Below, piece by piece: positions 16,904-26,068 of a stretch of 64,000 nucleotides of DNA; position 1 is the first letter of the stretch; the number at the start of each line of letters is the position of its first letter. Source of the stretch: Tardibacter chloracetimidivorans (GTDB lineage Bacteria > Pseudomonadota > Alphaproteobacteria > Sphingomonadales > Sphingomonadaceae); assembly GCF_001890385.1 (NCBI RefSeq), contig NZ_CP018221.1, positions 2,095,501-2,159,500 on the forward strand, read 5' to 3'. The notes under the pieces are model-generated. The model was not told the DNA's origin and searched no databases. It saw nothing but the letters and a program-made list of their open reading frames with translations. The position numbers and the translations under genes are program-made.

Positions 16904-17577
16904 TTGAGTCTCAACCCTAGGAAAACCAAAGCGCCCAACGCCCCTAACACGGCGAAACCTGTGCCAGCGCCATAATGTGGAATCAAATAGTTGCTGAATA
17001 GGGTCGCGGCGACGAGGGATGAAGCGCATTGTACGAATATGTTGATCCCGTTCAGTCGCGCCGGTGATTTGGATCGGGTGATGACGCCGATGATAACCCA
17101 CAAAAATATCCCCGAAGCAACACCACTCAGCGCACGCGCACTGTAGATCGCGGTCGCGGTGGTAAGCCACGCGGTGGTAACATTGGCGATCAGCGCCAGC
17201 AGCGCCGCGAACAAGCTATATTTGCGAACATTCGTGTAGGGTAGCCGGGCGACGCTCCATGTCGTCACCAGTGCCATCGCCGCCAGTTCGACGGTAGCGA
17301 CACGGCCGATCTCGCTCAGGGATATAATACCCCTACTGGCAAATCCCGCCAGCAGCATCGGCTCTATCTGGAGAATGATCGAAGAAACCAGGTTTATTCC
17401 CATGACCCGGGCTACGATCGAGGCGCTGATGGGTTTACCGAGCCAAGCTACCGAAGCAGCGCCGGCCTGCCGGGTTTCGGATCTCATGAGATAATCTTTC
17501 CGCCGGCGCGACCTTTGGGCCGATCGCGAAACAATCGAGATTTCGAACGAGAACGATGAAGTCTGGCATCGAAGTGA

Positions 17578-17598
17578 GGCCGGATCGCACATCCGGCC
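17578..17598 (-). terminator. Hairpin after the TonB-receptor gene
   Basis: GGCCGGAT-CGCAC-ATCCGGCC is a perfect 8-bp stem with a 5-base loop, starting 12 bases after the receptor stop on the minus strand. There is no T-run, so it may be a weak terminator or a 3'-end stabiliser. Confidence 0.45.
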
Positions 17599-17609
17599 CC
17601 ATCCCGGGC

Positions 17610-19808
17610 TCAGTATTTATATGCGACCGTCAAACCGTAGGTGCGTGGCGGCGCCTGCACCTGCGTATCGCCGACAAGAGGCGCGACGGTGGTACGGGTG
17701 AGATAATATTGCGAGTCAGTCAGGTTCTTTGCCCATATGCGGAACGTCACCGGCCCGCCATTTGGCGACAAGGAAAGACCGGCGTTCACGAGCGCGTAGG
17801 AAGGTTGCTTCAGCCTGTTGTTCGGCGCCCAGTAGAAGCCGTCGTTGTAGGTGACGGCCACGTCCGCGGCGATTTTGCCAAGGCTCGTATCGAAGCCGTA
17901 GTTGATCGAGCCGGAGATCACCAGGTTCGGAGTATTGATGGTGTGATTTCCGGTAACATCCGTCGGTCCAAGCTGGTTTCCGTTTGCGTCCTTGTCGTCG
18001 GCATCCGGGAAATTACGGTAGCGGCCGTGCATGACCGAAATGCCGCTTGCCAAAGTCAGGCCGGCGAAGGGTCGCGCCTCCAGGTTTCCTTCGAGCCCAT
18101 AGATCCTTGACGATGCAGCATTCTGGGTGATCGTCGTTCCGTTCCCCGAGATCACAACCTGCTGGTTCGAGTAATTATAATAGAAGCCGGCGATGTTAAG
18201 CCGGAGTCTTCGGTCGAAGAATTCGGTCTTCAGCCCGGCTTCATAGGCATCCAGTCTCTCCGGCTGGAAGGCATTGTCTGGCGTCAAGAGATTGTAGCCG
18301 CCGCTCTTGAAACCGCGGTTGAACGAGACATATCCCATCACGTTCGGCATGAAGTGATTGTCGATCGAGACCCTGAAGGTCGGTTTCGACACGCTCTGCC
18401 GCGCATAGGCCGGCACGCCAAAAAACTCCGACGGGTTCTGCTGGCGCTCGTAGGTGTAGCGCAGGCCGCCGGTGAGATTGAGCGTCGGCGTGATAGCGAA
18501 AGTGCCCTGCCCGAATGCGGCGATCGACATTGTCTTTTGCGCATTATAGATCAAGGGAACGCCGGCCAGGGCCGCCGGGCTAATGTCGCCCTTTGCATTA
18601 TAGTAAAAGATGCCGGCCACCCATTTCAGCCGTGCAGCGGGATCGACGTTCCTGAGCCGAAGTTCCTGGGAAAAGCTTCGGAAGTGATCGTTGAAGCTGT
18701 ACGGCGCGAGGGGAGCGGGCGAGGCATCGAGGTCCAGCGTATAGAAGGTGTGCGTCCTTCGATAAGCCGTGACGCTGGTCAGTTGCAAGGCGCCGACTTC
18801 CTGATCGACAGTCATCGACGCACCGCCCGCCTTCAATCGGTTGGTCACAGGGTAATCCGACTGCGAGTTGTGCGCCCCCGGGTAGCCGAGCCCGACGGAT
18901 GGCGCATTTGCTGGCGGAAAGAATGTGCCTTGAACCTTCTGGTAATCGAGGTTGCTGGCTGCGGACGTATAATCGAAAGCCAGACGCACTTTTGTGGTCG
19001 GCGCCAGGTCCAGAAGCCATTTATTGCGGACGCTGAAGTTGTTGTCTGTCTGCCGGTAGGTATCGGTGTTGAGAAAAAGATTGCGGCCCATGCCCTTGCC
19101 CTGATCCTCGTAAAGGAAGGACAGATCGGTTGCGATGGTGTCGGACAGACCGACGCTCGCATAGATCGGAACGGCGATCGTATCGTAATTCCCGTACGCG
19201 ACCGATGCGTTCAGTGTTAGATCGTGCGAGGGATCCAGCGTCCGGACCTGAATGACCCCGCCGGTCGTGTTCCGGCCGAACAGGGTGCCCTGAGGTCCCG
19301 CGAGAACATCGATCTGCTGGACGCCCATCAGCTTGAACATCGTCGAAAAGGGCGTGCCGATATAGACGTCATCGACATACACAGCGACAGGAGACTCCGA
19401 GCTTGGATCGGTCTGGTCCGAGCCAATGCCGCGGACATACGGGCTGCCCACGTTCACGGGGTTGTTGAACGTCAGCGACGGCGCGATCATCTGAAGTTCG
19501 GACGTGTCGGCCACTCCCCGCTGGGCCAGCGCCGCGCCGGACACCGAGTTGATCGCAATCGGGACGTCCTGCGCACGTTCCGAGCGCCTGTTGGCGGTCA
19601 CCACGATGTCTACGACGATCGTTTCGGGCGTTGGCGTTGGCGTTGTCCCGCCCGCGTGGGCCGGACTTAGCTGCGGAAAGCCTGCGATTAACGCGACCCC
19701 GCATGCTAACCGCGGCAACGCGCGGGAACGCGGTGCGCCGTGTCGGCGAGCAACGCCGCCCGGCATGAGAGTAAAATGGCCGTTACTGGTCCCTCGCGAT
19801 TTCCGCAT
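17610..19808 (-). CDS. TonB-dependent outer-membrane receptor 1
   Basis: The 732-residue protein begins at ATG 19808, preceded by GGAGGGGAGATCTT; the frame is open upstream but that part is not protein-like. A signal peptide ends near AHAGG (LACGVALIAGFPQLSPAHA). The TonB box follows (DIVVTANRR, about residues 48-56), then the plug domain (DVPIAINSVSG, SPYVRGIGSDQ, GPQGTLFGRNTTGG) and a long 22-strand barrel ending in the aromatic YGLTVAYKY. Energised by TonB-ExbBD, it imports a substrate across the outer membrane; sphingomonads use many such receptors for aromatic, terpenoid or other carbon sources. The island operator lies 94 bases upstream. A split MFS gene follows on the same strand. Confidence 0.9.
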   Translation of the reverse strand: MRKSRGTSNGHFTLMPGGVARRHGAPRSRALPRLACGVALIAGFPQLSPAHAGGTTPTPTPETIVVDIVVTANRRSERAQDVPIAINSVSGAALAQRGVADTSELQMIAPSLTFNNPVNVGSPYVRGIGSDQTDPSSESPVAVYVDDVYIGTPFSTMFKLMGVQQIDVLAGPQGTLFGRNTTGGVIQVRTLDPSHDLTLNASVAYGNYDTIAVPIYASVGLSDTIATDLSFLYEDQGKGMGRNLFLNTDTYRQTDNNFSVRNKWLLDLAPTTKVRLAFDYTSAASNLDYQKVQGTFFPPANAPSVGLGYPGAHNSQSDYPVTNRLKAGGASMTVDQEVGALQLTSVTAYRRTHTFYTLDLDASPAPLAPYSFNDHFRSFSQELRLRNVDPAARLKWVAGIFYYNAKGDISPAALAGVPLIYNAQKTMSIAAFGQGTFAITPTLNLTGGLRYTYERQQNPSEFFGVPAYARQSVSKPTFRVSIDNHFMPNVMGYVSFNRGFKSGGYNLLTPDNAFQPERLDAYEAGLKTEFFDRRLRLNIAGFYYNYSNQQVVISGNGTTITQNAASSRIYGLEGNLEARPFAGLTLASGISVMHGRYRNFPDADDKDANGNQLGPTDVTGNHTINTPNLVISGSINYGFDTSLGKIAADVAVTYNDGFYWAPNNRLKQPSYALVNAGLSLSPNGGPVTFRIWAKNLTDSQYYLTRTTVAPLVGDTQVQAPPRTYGLTVAYKY

Positions 19809-20229
19809 AAGATCTCCCCTCCGATATTCTCCAGATCGCTCCTCTGAAACCTCGCCGAGGTGGGAGCGTATCGACGATATTAACTTACGATTTCTTTGAG
19901 TCAACTCTGGAGTCAATATGTAATACCTGATGGTCACAAGGTGTACTGCGGAGGTGCGCACGGCGACGCTTCCAGAAGCCTGCGGGAGGATCCCGGCCCG
20001 GGCGAACTGCTCGCGAAGGTGGATGTCGGCGGATTTGGGCCCGTGCGGCGCAACAGGCGGCGATGCCAAGTCAACTCGGACAGGAGCGGACTGCGGGCGC
20101 GCCAAGGATCCCGCCCCGGGGAACCGCGCGCGCCGCAGCGAACGCCGGCGCTGGCATCCGCAGCCGAGAAATGGCCTCCGGCCCACGGAGTTGCCAGATT
20201 CGACCCTTAACCGCTTTTGCAGTGGCGAT
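19809..20229. other. Intergenic region with promoter of TonB receptor 1
   Basis: These 421 bases between the aldehyde dehydrogenase and receptor genes hold no supported gene. The only structure noted is the operator at 19902-19915; the part 19930-20229 is GC-rich and shows nothing distinctive. Confidence 0.5.
19902..19915. promoter_or_regulatory. Island operator copy 1 (TGACT-N4-AGTCA type)
   Basis: CAACTCTGGAGTCA matches the palindrome in one arm fully and the other at three of five bases. It lies 94 bases before the TonB-receptor start. Confidence 0.5.
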
Positions 20230-21747
20230 CTAAAGGCTGATGATGACGGTCTTGAGTTCGGTGTACACTTCGACGCCGGCGCGTCCCATCTCGCGTCCCA
20301 GACCAGACTGTTTGTAGCCGCCGAATGGGAGGACCGGATCGATCATCGCATGGCAATTTCCCCAAACAGTCCCAGCCCTGATCTTCGCCGCCATTTTGTG
20401 CATGGTGGCGATATCGCGCGTCCACACGCTTGCGCCGAGGCCATATTCGCTGTCGTTCGCTTCCCGGGCGACCTCGTCCAGGTCGTCGAAACGCTGAGCG
20501 ACGAGGACGGGGCCGAAGATCTCCTCGCGTACGACGCTCATGTCGGGCGCCACATCGACCAGAACGGTCGGGTTGACATAAAAGCCGCCGTCCGAGGCCG
20601 GGGCGTCTCCGCCGACGGCAACCGTGGCGCCGGCCTTTTTGCCCGCTTCGATATAACCCATGACGCGCTGGAATTGCTCGTCAGACACAAGCGGGCCCAT
20701 TTGGGCGTTCGGATCCAGCGACGCCCGCGGTTGCCAGGAGGCCGCCGCATCGACAACCCCTTCGATTATTTTATCGAAGATAGATCGATGCGCGTAGAGA
20801 CGCGAGCCGGCAATGCAGACTTGTCCCGCGTTGAAGAAGATCGCGCCCGCAGCGCCCGAGGAAGCCGCTTGCACATCAACATCCGGAAAGATCACGACCG
20901 GAGATTTGCCGCCGAGCTCCAGCGTCACCCGCTTGAGCGTATCGGTCGCGTGCCTGTTTATCGTCTTGCCGACTTCGGTCGACCCGGTGAAGGCGACCTT
21001 GTCCACGTCGGGGTGCTTGACGAGGCGATCACCACAGCTGTGGCCATGGCCTGTGATCACGTTGATCACGCCCGCCGGGAAGCCCGCTTCAGCGATGAGG
21101 TCAGCGAGGCGGAGTGCGGTCAGCGATGTTTGCTCGGCGGGCTTGAGTACGACCGTACAGCCCGCGGCCAGGGCCGGCGCGATCTTGGCGGCGGCCATGA
21201 AAAGCGGAAAGTTCCAGGGAACGATCTGTGCCGCCACCCCGATGGGTTCGCGCCGGACGTAGCTATGTACCGTTCCGCGCGGCAGCATCGAGGGTTCGAT
21301 CAACTCGCCGCCAAGTTTCGTCGACCAGCCGGCCATCTCCCGCAGGATTCCAATGGATAGCTGAATATCGTTCGCGGCCGCGACCGTCTTGGGCTTCCCG
21401 TTGTCGATCGCTTCGAGTTCGGCAAGCTCCTCGCAATTTTCCTCGATCAGATCCGCGAGTTTCTGGATCATGCGCTCGCGGGCCGCGGCGGGCAATTGCG
21501 ACCAGCGACCGTCATCGAACGCCCTGCGCGCCGCCGCCACGGCGCGATCGACATCGGCGTCCGATGCGTCGACCACCGCACCGACCGGCTTTCCGCTCGA
21601 GGGGTCGATCACCGGAATGGTCCGGCCATGCGTCGAGGCGACCCACGTTCCGTCGATGAAGAGCGCCGGCGCTCGGCCGAGCGCCCGATGGGCCGCTTCG
21701 GAGTATGCAAATTGGCTGAGGACGGCGGAGTCAGATGCGTTATTCAT
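20230..21747 (-). CDS. NAD(P)-dependent aldehyde dehydrogenase
   Basis: The 505-residue protein has all hallmarks of the ALDH superfamily: oxyanion Asn in PWNFP (N179), cofactor-site FTGSTEVGK, general-base Glu in LELGGK (E277) and nucleophilic Cys in FNAGQVC (C311), with a C-terminal PFGGYKQSGLGRE oligomerisation/cofactor segment. It oxidises an aldehyde to a carboxylic acid in the cytoplasm. The start ATG 21747 has AAGGA upstream; the longer frame lacks a ribosome site. It is the last gene of the leftward run NMO-like, enoyl-CoA hydratase, two acyl-CoA dehydrogenases, aldehyde dehydrogenase. It probably makes the acid that is then activated by the acyl-CoA synthetase at 47-49 kb; this link is inferred. 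Confidence 0.9.
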   Translation of the reverse strand: MNNASDSAVLSQFAYSEAAHRALGRAPALFIDGTWVASTHGRTIPVIDPSSGKPVGAVVDASDADVDRAVAAARRAFDDGRWSQLPAAARERMIQKLADLIEENCEELAELEAIDNGKPKTVAAANDIQLSIGILREMAGWSTKLGGELIEPSMLPRGTVHSYVRREPIGVAAQIVPWNFPLFMAAAKIAPALAAGCTVVLKPAEQTSLTALRLADLIAEAGFPAGVINVITGHGHSCGDRLVKHPDVDKVAFTGSTEVGKTINRHATDTLKRVTLELGGKSPVVIFPDVDVQAASSGAAGAIFFNAGQVCIAGSRLYAHRSIFDKIIEGVVDAAASWQPRASLDPNAQMGPLVSDEQFQRVMGYIEAGKKAGATVAVGGDAPASDGGFYVNPTVLVDVAPDMSVVREEIFGPVLVAQRFDDLDEVAREANDSEYGLGASVWTRDIATMHKMAAKIRAGTVWGNCHAMIDPVLPFGGYKQSGLGREMGRAGVEVYTELKTVIISL

Positions 21748-21823
21748 GGCGAGTTCCTTCGAAATTCTCGGAGCGATCATTTGCAAACGGAAGCACGGCA
21801 ACGCGCGGCGATTGGCCGCATCC

Positions 21824-22936
21824 TCACACAGCTTCTCCGAGTTTAATGAAGCGGGCGAGGTGATGATCCTCATCGCCGAGTTGGTGACCGATCATCGTCA
21901 GCCTCTTGGCGAAATGCGACACTGGAAGTTCCCAGGTCATTCCCATACCGCCGTGTAGCTGGATCGCCTCTTCCGCAACCAGTGTCCCTGCCCGACCAAT
22001 CGTATATTTCGCCGCCGAGATACTACGCTCGCGCTTGATGCGATCACCCTGCAGGGCATTGGCAGCATTGATCGCAGCCGATCGTGCCTGTTCGATTTCG
22101 AGCGCGACCGTGGCCATGCGATGCTGAAGCGCCTGGAACTTACCGATCGGAACTCCGAACTGTCGGCGCGTTCGCAGGTACTCCAGGGTCGCCATCCTGG
22201 TCACATCCATGATCCCGACGGCTTCCCAACTAAGCGCGACAATGCCTGCCGCCACGGCATCCTCAATGACGGGATAGCCGGCTTCAGCGACCAAGGTGGA
22301 CGGCGTGTCAACGAGGTGCAGATCGCCCGCGCGGCCACCATCGATCAGCGGATAGCCCTGGATCGAAAGTCCCGGCGCGTTCCGCTTGACCAGGAAAAGA
22401 CCCACGCCCGTCTGGTCGCCTTCTGTGCCCGAAACACGCGCCGAAACGAGGACATGGTCCGCGGCCTCGACGTGCGCCACCACCGCCTTGGTGCCGGTGA
22501 GGATCCATTCGGTCCCGTCGAACTTGGCGCTCGTTCTGATGCTTGTCAGATCATAGCGGCTCGTTGGCTCCTCATGAGCGAAAGCCAACATTGCCGAGCC
22601 GGTGAGGACCTCCCCCATCAGTGCTTCATGACCGCCGATCAGAGCCAGGGCGCGGGCCGCCATGAGTGTTCCGAGAAACGGTTCGACGGCTATGACACGT
22701 CCCAGTTGCTCGAAGATCGCAGCGATATCGAAACCTTCTCCTCCAAAGCCGCCCGCGGACTCCGAAACCAGCCCGCCCAAGACGCCGAGATCGGCGAGTT
22801 CGCGCCAATGAGCTGGGGACCAGCCAGCCGTAGAGCTGCTTATCTGGTGTCGTACCTCGACCGGGTATCGCTTCTGGAGATAGCGACCGAGCGTTTCGGC
22901 GAGCATCGACCGGTCCGCACTAGGCTGAAAGTCCAT
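21824..22936 (-). CDS. Acyl-CoA dehydrogenase, probable smaller subunit of a heteromeric enzyme
   Basis: The 370-residue protein has the three-domain ACAD layout: N-terminal helices (MLAETLGRYLQKRYP), a beta middle domain (GTEWILTGTKAVVAHVEAADH) and a C-terminal bundle with RRQFGVPIGKFQALQHRMA and LHGGMGMTWELPVSHF. The middle domain lacks the usual MTEP/FAD-loop signature at the expected place (it reads FAHEEPTSRYDL), which is common in the partner subunit of alpha2beta2 ACADs such as ChsE1/E2 or PimC/PimD. It starts two bases after the stop of the 398-residue ACAD gene, which strongly suggests a heteromer. It oxidises an acyl-CoA at C2-C3 with FAD. Confidence 0.85.
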   Translation of the reverse strand: MDFQPSADRSMLAETLGRYLQKRYPVEVRHQISSSTAGWSPAHWRELADLGVLGGLVSESAGGFGGEGFDIAAIFEQLGRVIAVEPFLGTLMAARALALIGGHEALMGEVLTGSAMLAFAHEEPTSRYDLTSIRTSAKFDGTEWILTGTKAVVAHVEAADHVLVSARVSGTEGDQTGVGLFLVKRNAPGLSIQGYPLIDGGRAGDLHLVDTPSTLVAEAGYPVIEDAVAAGIVALSWEAVGIMDVTRMATLEYLRTRRQFGVPIGKFQALQHRMATVALEIEQARSAAINAANALQGDRIKRERSISAAKYTIGRAGTLVAEEAIQLHGGMGMTWELPVSHFAKRLTMIGHQLGDEDHHLARFIKLGEAV

Positions 22937-22938
22937 GG

Positions 22939-24135
22939 TCAGAGTTCCAAGCTAACTTTGGTGATGATTTCGCGTTGCACTTCGTTCGACCCGGCGAAAA
23001 TCGAGAGCTTTCTTTCGTTGAAATAATGGGCGGCGATGCCGGCGGCATAGTCCGGGCCGATCGGCGCACCCTGATAATCTTCGTCCAGCGCCTCGGACAC
23101 AAAGGGTTGGGCATATGGCCCCAGCGCTATGCGCGCGAGGCTGGCCAGTTCCTGCCTGATCTCGGTTCCGCGAATCTTGAGCATTGCGCTGAGTTCGAGC
23201 GGCGCCGCGCTGCTTCCGGAACCGGCAAGGACACGCAGATTTGTGGTCTTCATGTTCTCCAGGTCGATTTCGACCCGCGCGATACGTGCGGCGAAAAGGG
23301 GATCTTCGGCCAGGGGGCGCCCCCCTTTTTGCTCCGTCTGCGCGATCTGTTTGAGAAAACTGAGGGCTGCGGTTGCGGCACCGACGCGAGCCTCGCTCGT
23401 ACGTTCGTACGTCAGCAGGTATTTGGCGTAGGTCCAGCCCATGTTCTCCTCGCCGACGAGATTCTCCACCGGAACGCGAACGTTCGTGAAGAACACCTCG
23501 TTGACCTCATGCTCACCTTCGAGCGTTATGATCGGTCGCACCTCCACGCCAGGCGACTTCATGTCGATCAGGAGGAAGGAGATACCCGCCTGCTTCTTGC
23601 CCTCTGTCGATGTACGCACCAGGCAGAATATCATGTCGGCATATTGGGCGAGTGTGGTCCAGGTCTTCTGACCATTGACCAGATAATGGCTACCCTGTCG
23701 TACGGCGCTCATCTTGAGGCTCGCAAGGTCCGAGCCCGCGCCGGGTTCGGAATAGCCCTGACACCACCAATCCGATCCATCCAGAATGCGGGGCAACCAG
23801 TGCTTCTTCTGGGCGCTCGATCCAAACTTGATGAGCACCGGGCCCAGCATCGACACGCCGAAGGGAACGACTCTCGGCGCGTAGGCGAGCGAGACTTCCT
23901 CGTCGAATATATGCGCCTGTGCGGTGGTCCACCCTGGGCCGCCGTATTCGGGCGGCCAATGGCTCGCCAGCCAACCGCGCTCATGAAGAATGGCATGCCA
24001 TTCTTCATGATCCTTTTTGGTCAGGCGTTTGCCCGTGCGCACCTTGTCAGCGATTCGAGCCGGCAGCTTGGCCTTCAGAAAGGCGCGCACCTCGGCACGG
24101 AACTGCTCCTCCTCCATCGTGAAATCGAGGTCCAT
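22939..24135 (-). CDS. Acyl-CoA dehydrogenase, probable larger subunit of a heteromeric enzyme
   Basis: This 398-residue ACAD has an N-terminal helical region (RAEVRAFLKAKLPARIADKV), the FAD/substrate signature WCQGYSEPGAGSDLASLK, the middle-domain strand YLVNGQKTWTT, and the C-terminal IFAGSNEVQREIITK. The SEPGAGSDLA motif and the TYERTSEAR segment recall the FadE-type enzymes used on steroid side chains and alicyclic acids. It is directly followed by the 370-residue ACAD (2-base gap), so the pair probably makes one alpha2beta2 enzyme. Upstream is a 95-base leader with nested hairpins. The physiological acyl-CoA is unknown. Confidence 0.87.
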   Translation of the reverse strand: MDLDFTMEEEQFRAEVRAFLKAKLPARIADKVRTGKRLTKKDHEEWHAILHERGWLASHWPPEYGGPGWTTAQAHIFDEEVSLAYAPRVVPFGVSMLGPVLIKFGSSAQKKHWLPRILDGSDWWCQGYSEPGAGSDLASLKMSAVRQGSHYLVNGQKTWTTLAQYADMIFCLVRTSTEGKKQAGISFLLIDMKSPGVEVRPIITLEGEHEVNEVFFTNVRVPVENLVGEENMGWTYAKYLLTYERTSEARVGAATAALSFLKQIAQTEQKGGRPLAEDPLFAARIARVEIDLENMKTTNLRVLAGSGSSAAPLELSAMLKIRGTEIRQELASLARIALGPYAQPFVSEALDEDYQGAPIGPDYAAGIAAHYFNERKLSIFAGSNEVQREIITKVSLEL

Positions 24136-24157
24136 CGGGCTCGCCTTTTCTTCACCT

Positions 24158-24187
24158 ACCGCCGGAAACCGGCGAACATCCGGCGGT
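24158..24187 (-). promoter_or_regulatory. Nested hairpins in the leader of the acyl-CoA dehydrogenase pair
   Basis: ACCGCCGG (24158-24165) can pair either with CCGGCG just after an AAA loop (24169-24174) or with CCGGCGGT (24180-24187). The two pairings exclude each other. They lie between the enoyl-CoA hydratase and ACAD genes, so they might set relative expression or be a mRNA processing/stability element. No terminator T-run was seen. Confidence 0.35.
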
Positions 24188-24230
24188 CACACTGGCCGCC
24201 TCTGCAAAAGTTCTGGAACTCAGACTGGTT

Positions 24231-25043
24231 CTATTTTCCGCTCCAGCGAGGCGGACGCTTCTCGAGAAAGGAATTCCGCCCCTCCTGAGCATCCTGTGAG
24301 CCGATCGCCTGCTGTACGGCGGGTCGTGTCCATATATCGCGGATGCTGGTCGTGAGAGGTAAGGAAAGACTGGCCATGGCCGCTTCCTTCGTCGCTCTCA
24401 CCGCCAGAGGGCTGCACGCCAGGATTGCCTCCGCCATGCGCAAGGCGCCGTCCATGGCATCGCCCTGAACGACTTCATTGACCACACCCATCCGTTGCGC
24501 GTCGGTTGCCGCAAGCGTGGCCCCGGTAAGAAGGAGACCCATAGCCTGCTTCAACCCCAGTTCCTGCGTGATGCGCTGTATACCGCCGGCAAGTGCGACC
24601 ACGCCGACCTTCGGTTCGGGAAGTCCAAAGCGGGCAGTTTCGCTGGCGACAATCAGGTCACAGGCCAGGGCCAGTTCGAACCCTCCGCCGAACGCGAAGC
24701 CGTTCACAGCAGCGATGACCGGCTTTGTAAGGTCGAAGCGGGTCGTCATCCCACCGAAGCCGGAAGGTGGAAGGTCGGATGCGTCGACAGGCAGAGGCTG
24801 TGAGAGGTCCTGCCCAGCGCAAAAGGCACGGTCTCCAGACCCTGTGATGATGGCGACCCACGCCTGATCATCGGCGGCAAAGTCGTCAAGCGCTCGGGCC
24901 AGTTCGAAATGCGCGGGCACATGCAACGCATTGCGGGCCGCGGGCCGGGCGATCGTGATGATCGTTATAGAACCCCGGCGCTGAACCTCTATATGTTCGA
25001 ATACGGTTGCCTTGGGATCCTCTTGCAAGGGCACATCTGTCAT
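24231..25043 (-). CDS. Enoyl-CoA hydratase/isomerase family protein
   Basis: The 270-residue protein is a crotonase-fold enzyme: oxyanion-hole segments RAFCAGQDLS and FAFGGGFELALACD, the catalytic-region FGLPEPKVGVVALAGG (Glu retained at the first position; the second catalytic Glu position is less clear), and the C-terminal trimerisation helix. It hydrates a 2-enoyl-CoA or performs a related crotonase reaction. Its ATG overlaps the stop of the NMO-like gene by 4 bases, so the two are coupled, and the ACAD pair follows. In a beta-oxidation cycle it would act on the ACAD product. Confidence 0.85.
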   Translation of the reverse strand: MTDVPLQEDPKATVFEHIEVQRRGSITIITIARPAARNALHVPAHFELARALDDFAADDQAWVAIITGSGDRAFCAGQDLSQPLPVDASDLPPSGFGGMTTRFDLTKPVIAAVNGFAFGGGFELALACDLIVASETARFGLPEPKVGVVALAGGIQRITQELGLKQAMGLLLTGATLAATDAQRMGVVNEVVQGDAMDGALRMAEAILACSPLAVRATKEAAMASLSLPLTTSIRDIWTRPAVQQAIGSQDAQEGRNSFLEKRPPRWSGK

Positions 25044-26002
25044 GTGTTTTTGCCTCCTCGGATTGCGAGAGCGCTTCGCAAGGCGACAACTCTGTCGATC
25101 GCAGCGTGATATTCATGCTCGAACTGATCGATCAGCACCGCGGTGGGAACGACATCATGGATCGACCCTACACCTTGCCCGGCGCTTAAAATGTCCTTCC
25201 AGCGCTTTGGCTCTCCGAGCACCTTGCTGATATCGACCTTGGCGCCTCCAAGATCTCCGAAATGGCCAGGGGCTGGAACCGTTTGCTTGAGCCAACTGCC
25301 ACCAAGGCCATCGACCTCGTCGGTATAAACAACGTCGGTGATGTCGGACTCGATCAGAAGCCGTTTCAGGCGGTCGGACGCGGTGCTTTCGGTCGTGTTG
25401 ATGAACCGCGTCCCGATATATCCCATATCGGCACCAGCCGAGATCGCGCCAGCCAGCGCCGCTCCGTCGCTGATGCACCCACCCAGCAGAAGGGTTTTGT
25501 CCCCCATCAGCGGCTTCAGTTCCCCCAGAAACGCAAATGGGTTGTAGGTGCCTGAATGGCCACCCCCGCCGGACGCGATGGCGATGATGCCATCGACATT
25601 CGCCTCGAGCGCCTTTTGCGCATGACGGACATTGATGACGTCATGGAAGCACAAACCTCCATAAGCATGAATCGCGTCGGTTACCTCACGCGTGATGCCT
25701 ATCGAAGAGATAAGGATCGGAACCTGGTATTTCACAGTCAGCGCGATGTCCTCGGCCAGCCGCGCGTTCGATTTGTGAACGGAGAATTGCGTCGCCCACG
25801 GCGCGTCAGCGGGCGTCAGCCTGTTCCGTATGTCTTTCAACCAATCCTCATAGCCTGCGGAGGTTCGTTGATTGAAAGCCGGAAAGGACCCGATGACGCC
25901 TGCACGACTGGATTCAACCACCAGATCGGGACTCGAGATCAGGAACATTGGCGAAACGATGGCCGGCATGCGAAGACGCCCATCCAGGGCGGCGGGAATC
26001 AT
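25040..26002 (-). CDS. Nitronate monooxygenase / IpdC-like FMN protein 1
   Basis: The 320-residue protein has the NMO/2-nitropropane-dioxygenase TIM barrel: MPAIVSPMFLISSPDLV at the N terminus, the phosphate-binding GSFPAFNQRT, SIGITREVTDAIHAYGG, the glycine-rich IAIASGGGGHSGTYN and GGCISDGAALAGAISAGAD. Members in steroid catabolism (IpdC) are not nitronate enzymes but act on CoA thioesters of ring fragments; the position beside ECH and two ACADs fits that kind of role better than nitro detoxification. This is inference. The start ATG follows GGAGGGACGAAAGCA. The island operator is 67 bases upstream. A paralog sits at 50311-51258. Confidence 0.82.
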   Translation of the reverse strand: MIPAALDGRLRMPAIVSPMFLISSPDLVVESSRAGVIGSFPAFNQRTSAGYEDWLKDIRNRLTPADAPWATQFSVHKSNARLAEDIALTVKYQVPILISSIGITREVTDAIHAYGGLCFHDVINVRHAQKALEANVDGIIAIASGGGGHSGTYNPFAFLGELKPLMGDKTLLLGGCISDGAALAGAISAGADMGYIGTRFINTTESTASDRLKRLLIESDITDVVYTDEVDGLGGSWLKQTVPAPGHFGDLGGAKVDISKVLGEPKRWKDILSAGQGVGSIHDVVPTAVLIDQFEHEYHAAIDRVVALRSALAIRGGKNT

Positions 26003-26068
26003 TGCTTTCGTCCCTCCATAGACTCGGCGTCACAACGCCAGTTTGCGATATTACGGGAGTATCTGATC

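Larger units (their letters stand above)
16066..16917 (+). mobile_element. IS5-family (IS427-type) insertion sequence, copy 1
   Basis: The element is 852 bp with imperfect terminal inverted repeats: GGGTCCAAACTCAATCA at the left and, read from the other strand, GGGTTGAGACTCAATCA at the right. It is flanked by TA at 16064-16065 and 16918-16919. It carries orfA and orfB, which join by a -1 frameshift. The same element, apparently identical in both reading frames, occurs inverted at 26239-27090. It interrupts an MFS gene and is oriented opposite to that gene. Confidence 0.92.
15410..17487 (-). pseudogene. MFS transporter, split by an IS5-type element
   Basis: The N-terminal half (17487 to 16918) encodes about six membrane segments (for example VMGINLVSSIILQIEPMLLA, FAALLALIANVTTAW), and the C-terminal half (16063 to 15410) the rest (for example IALLSVFLSMAAVLSIWVYI). 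An 852-bp element at 16066-16917 separates them, with TA duplicated on each side. Excising the element and one TA joins ...LGALVFL to TTLFLPKEF in frame, for a 407-residue MFS protein of normal size. The current N-terminal frame runs into the element and stops. It lies after a TonB-receptor gene on the same strand, which suggests inner-membrane uptake of the compound the receptor takes up. Start ATG 17487 has GGAAAG upstream. Confidence 0.85.
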
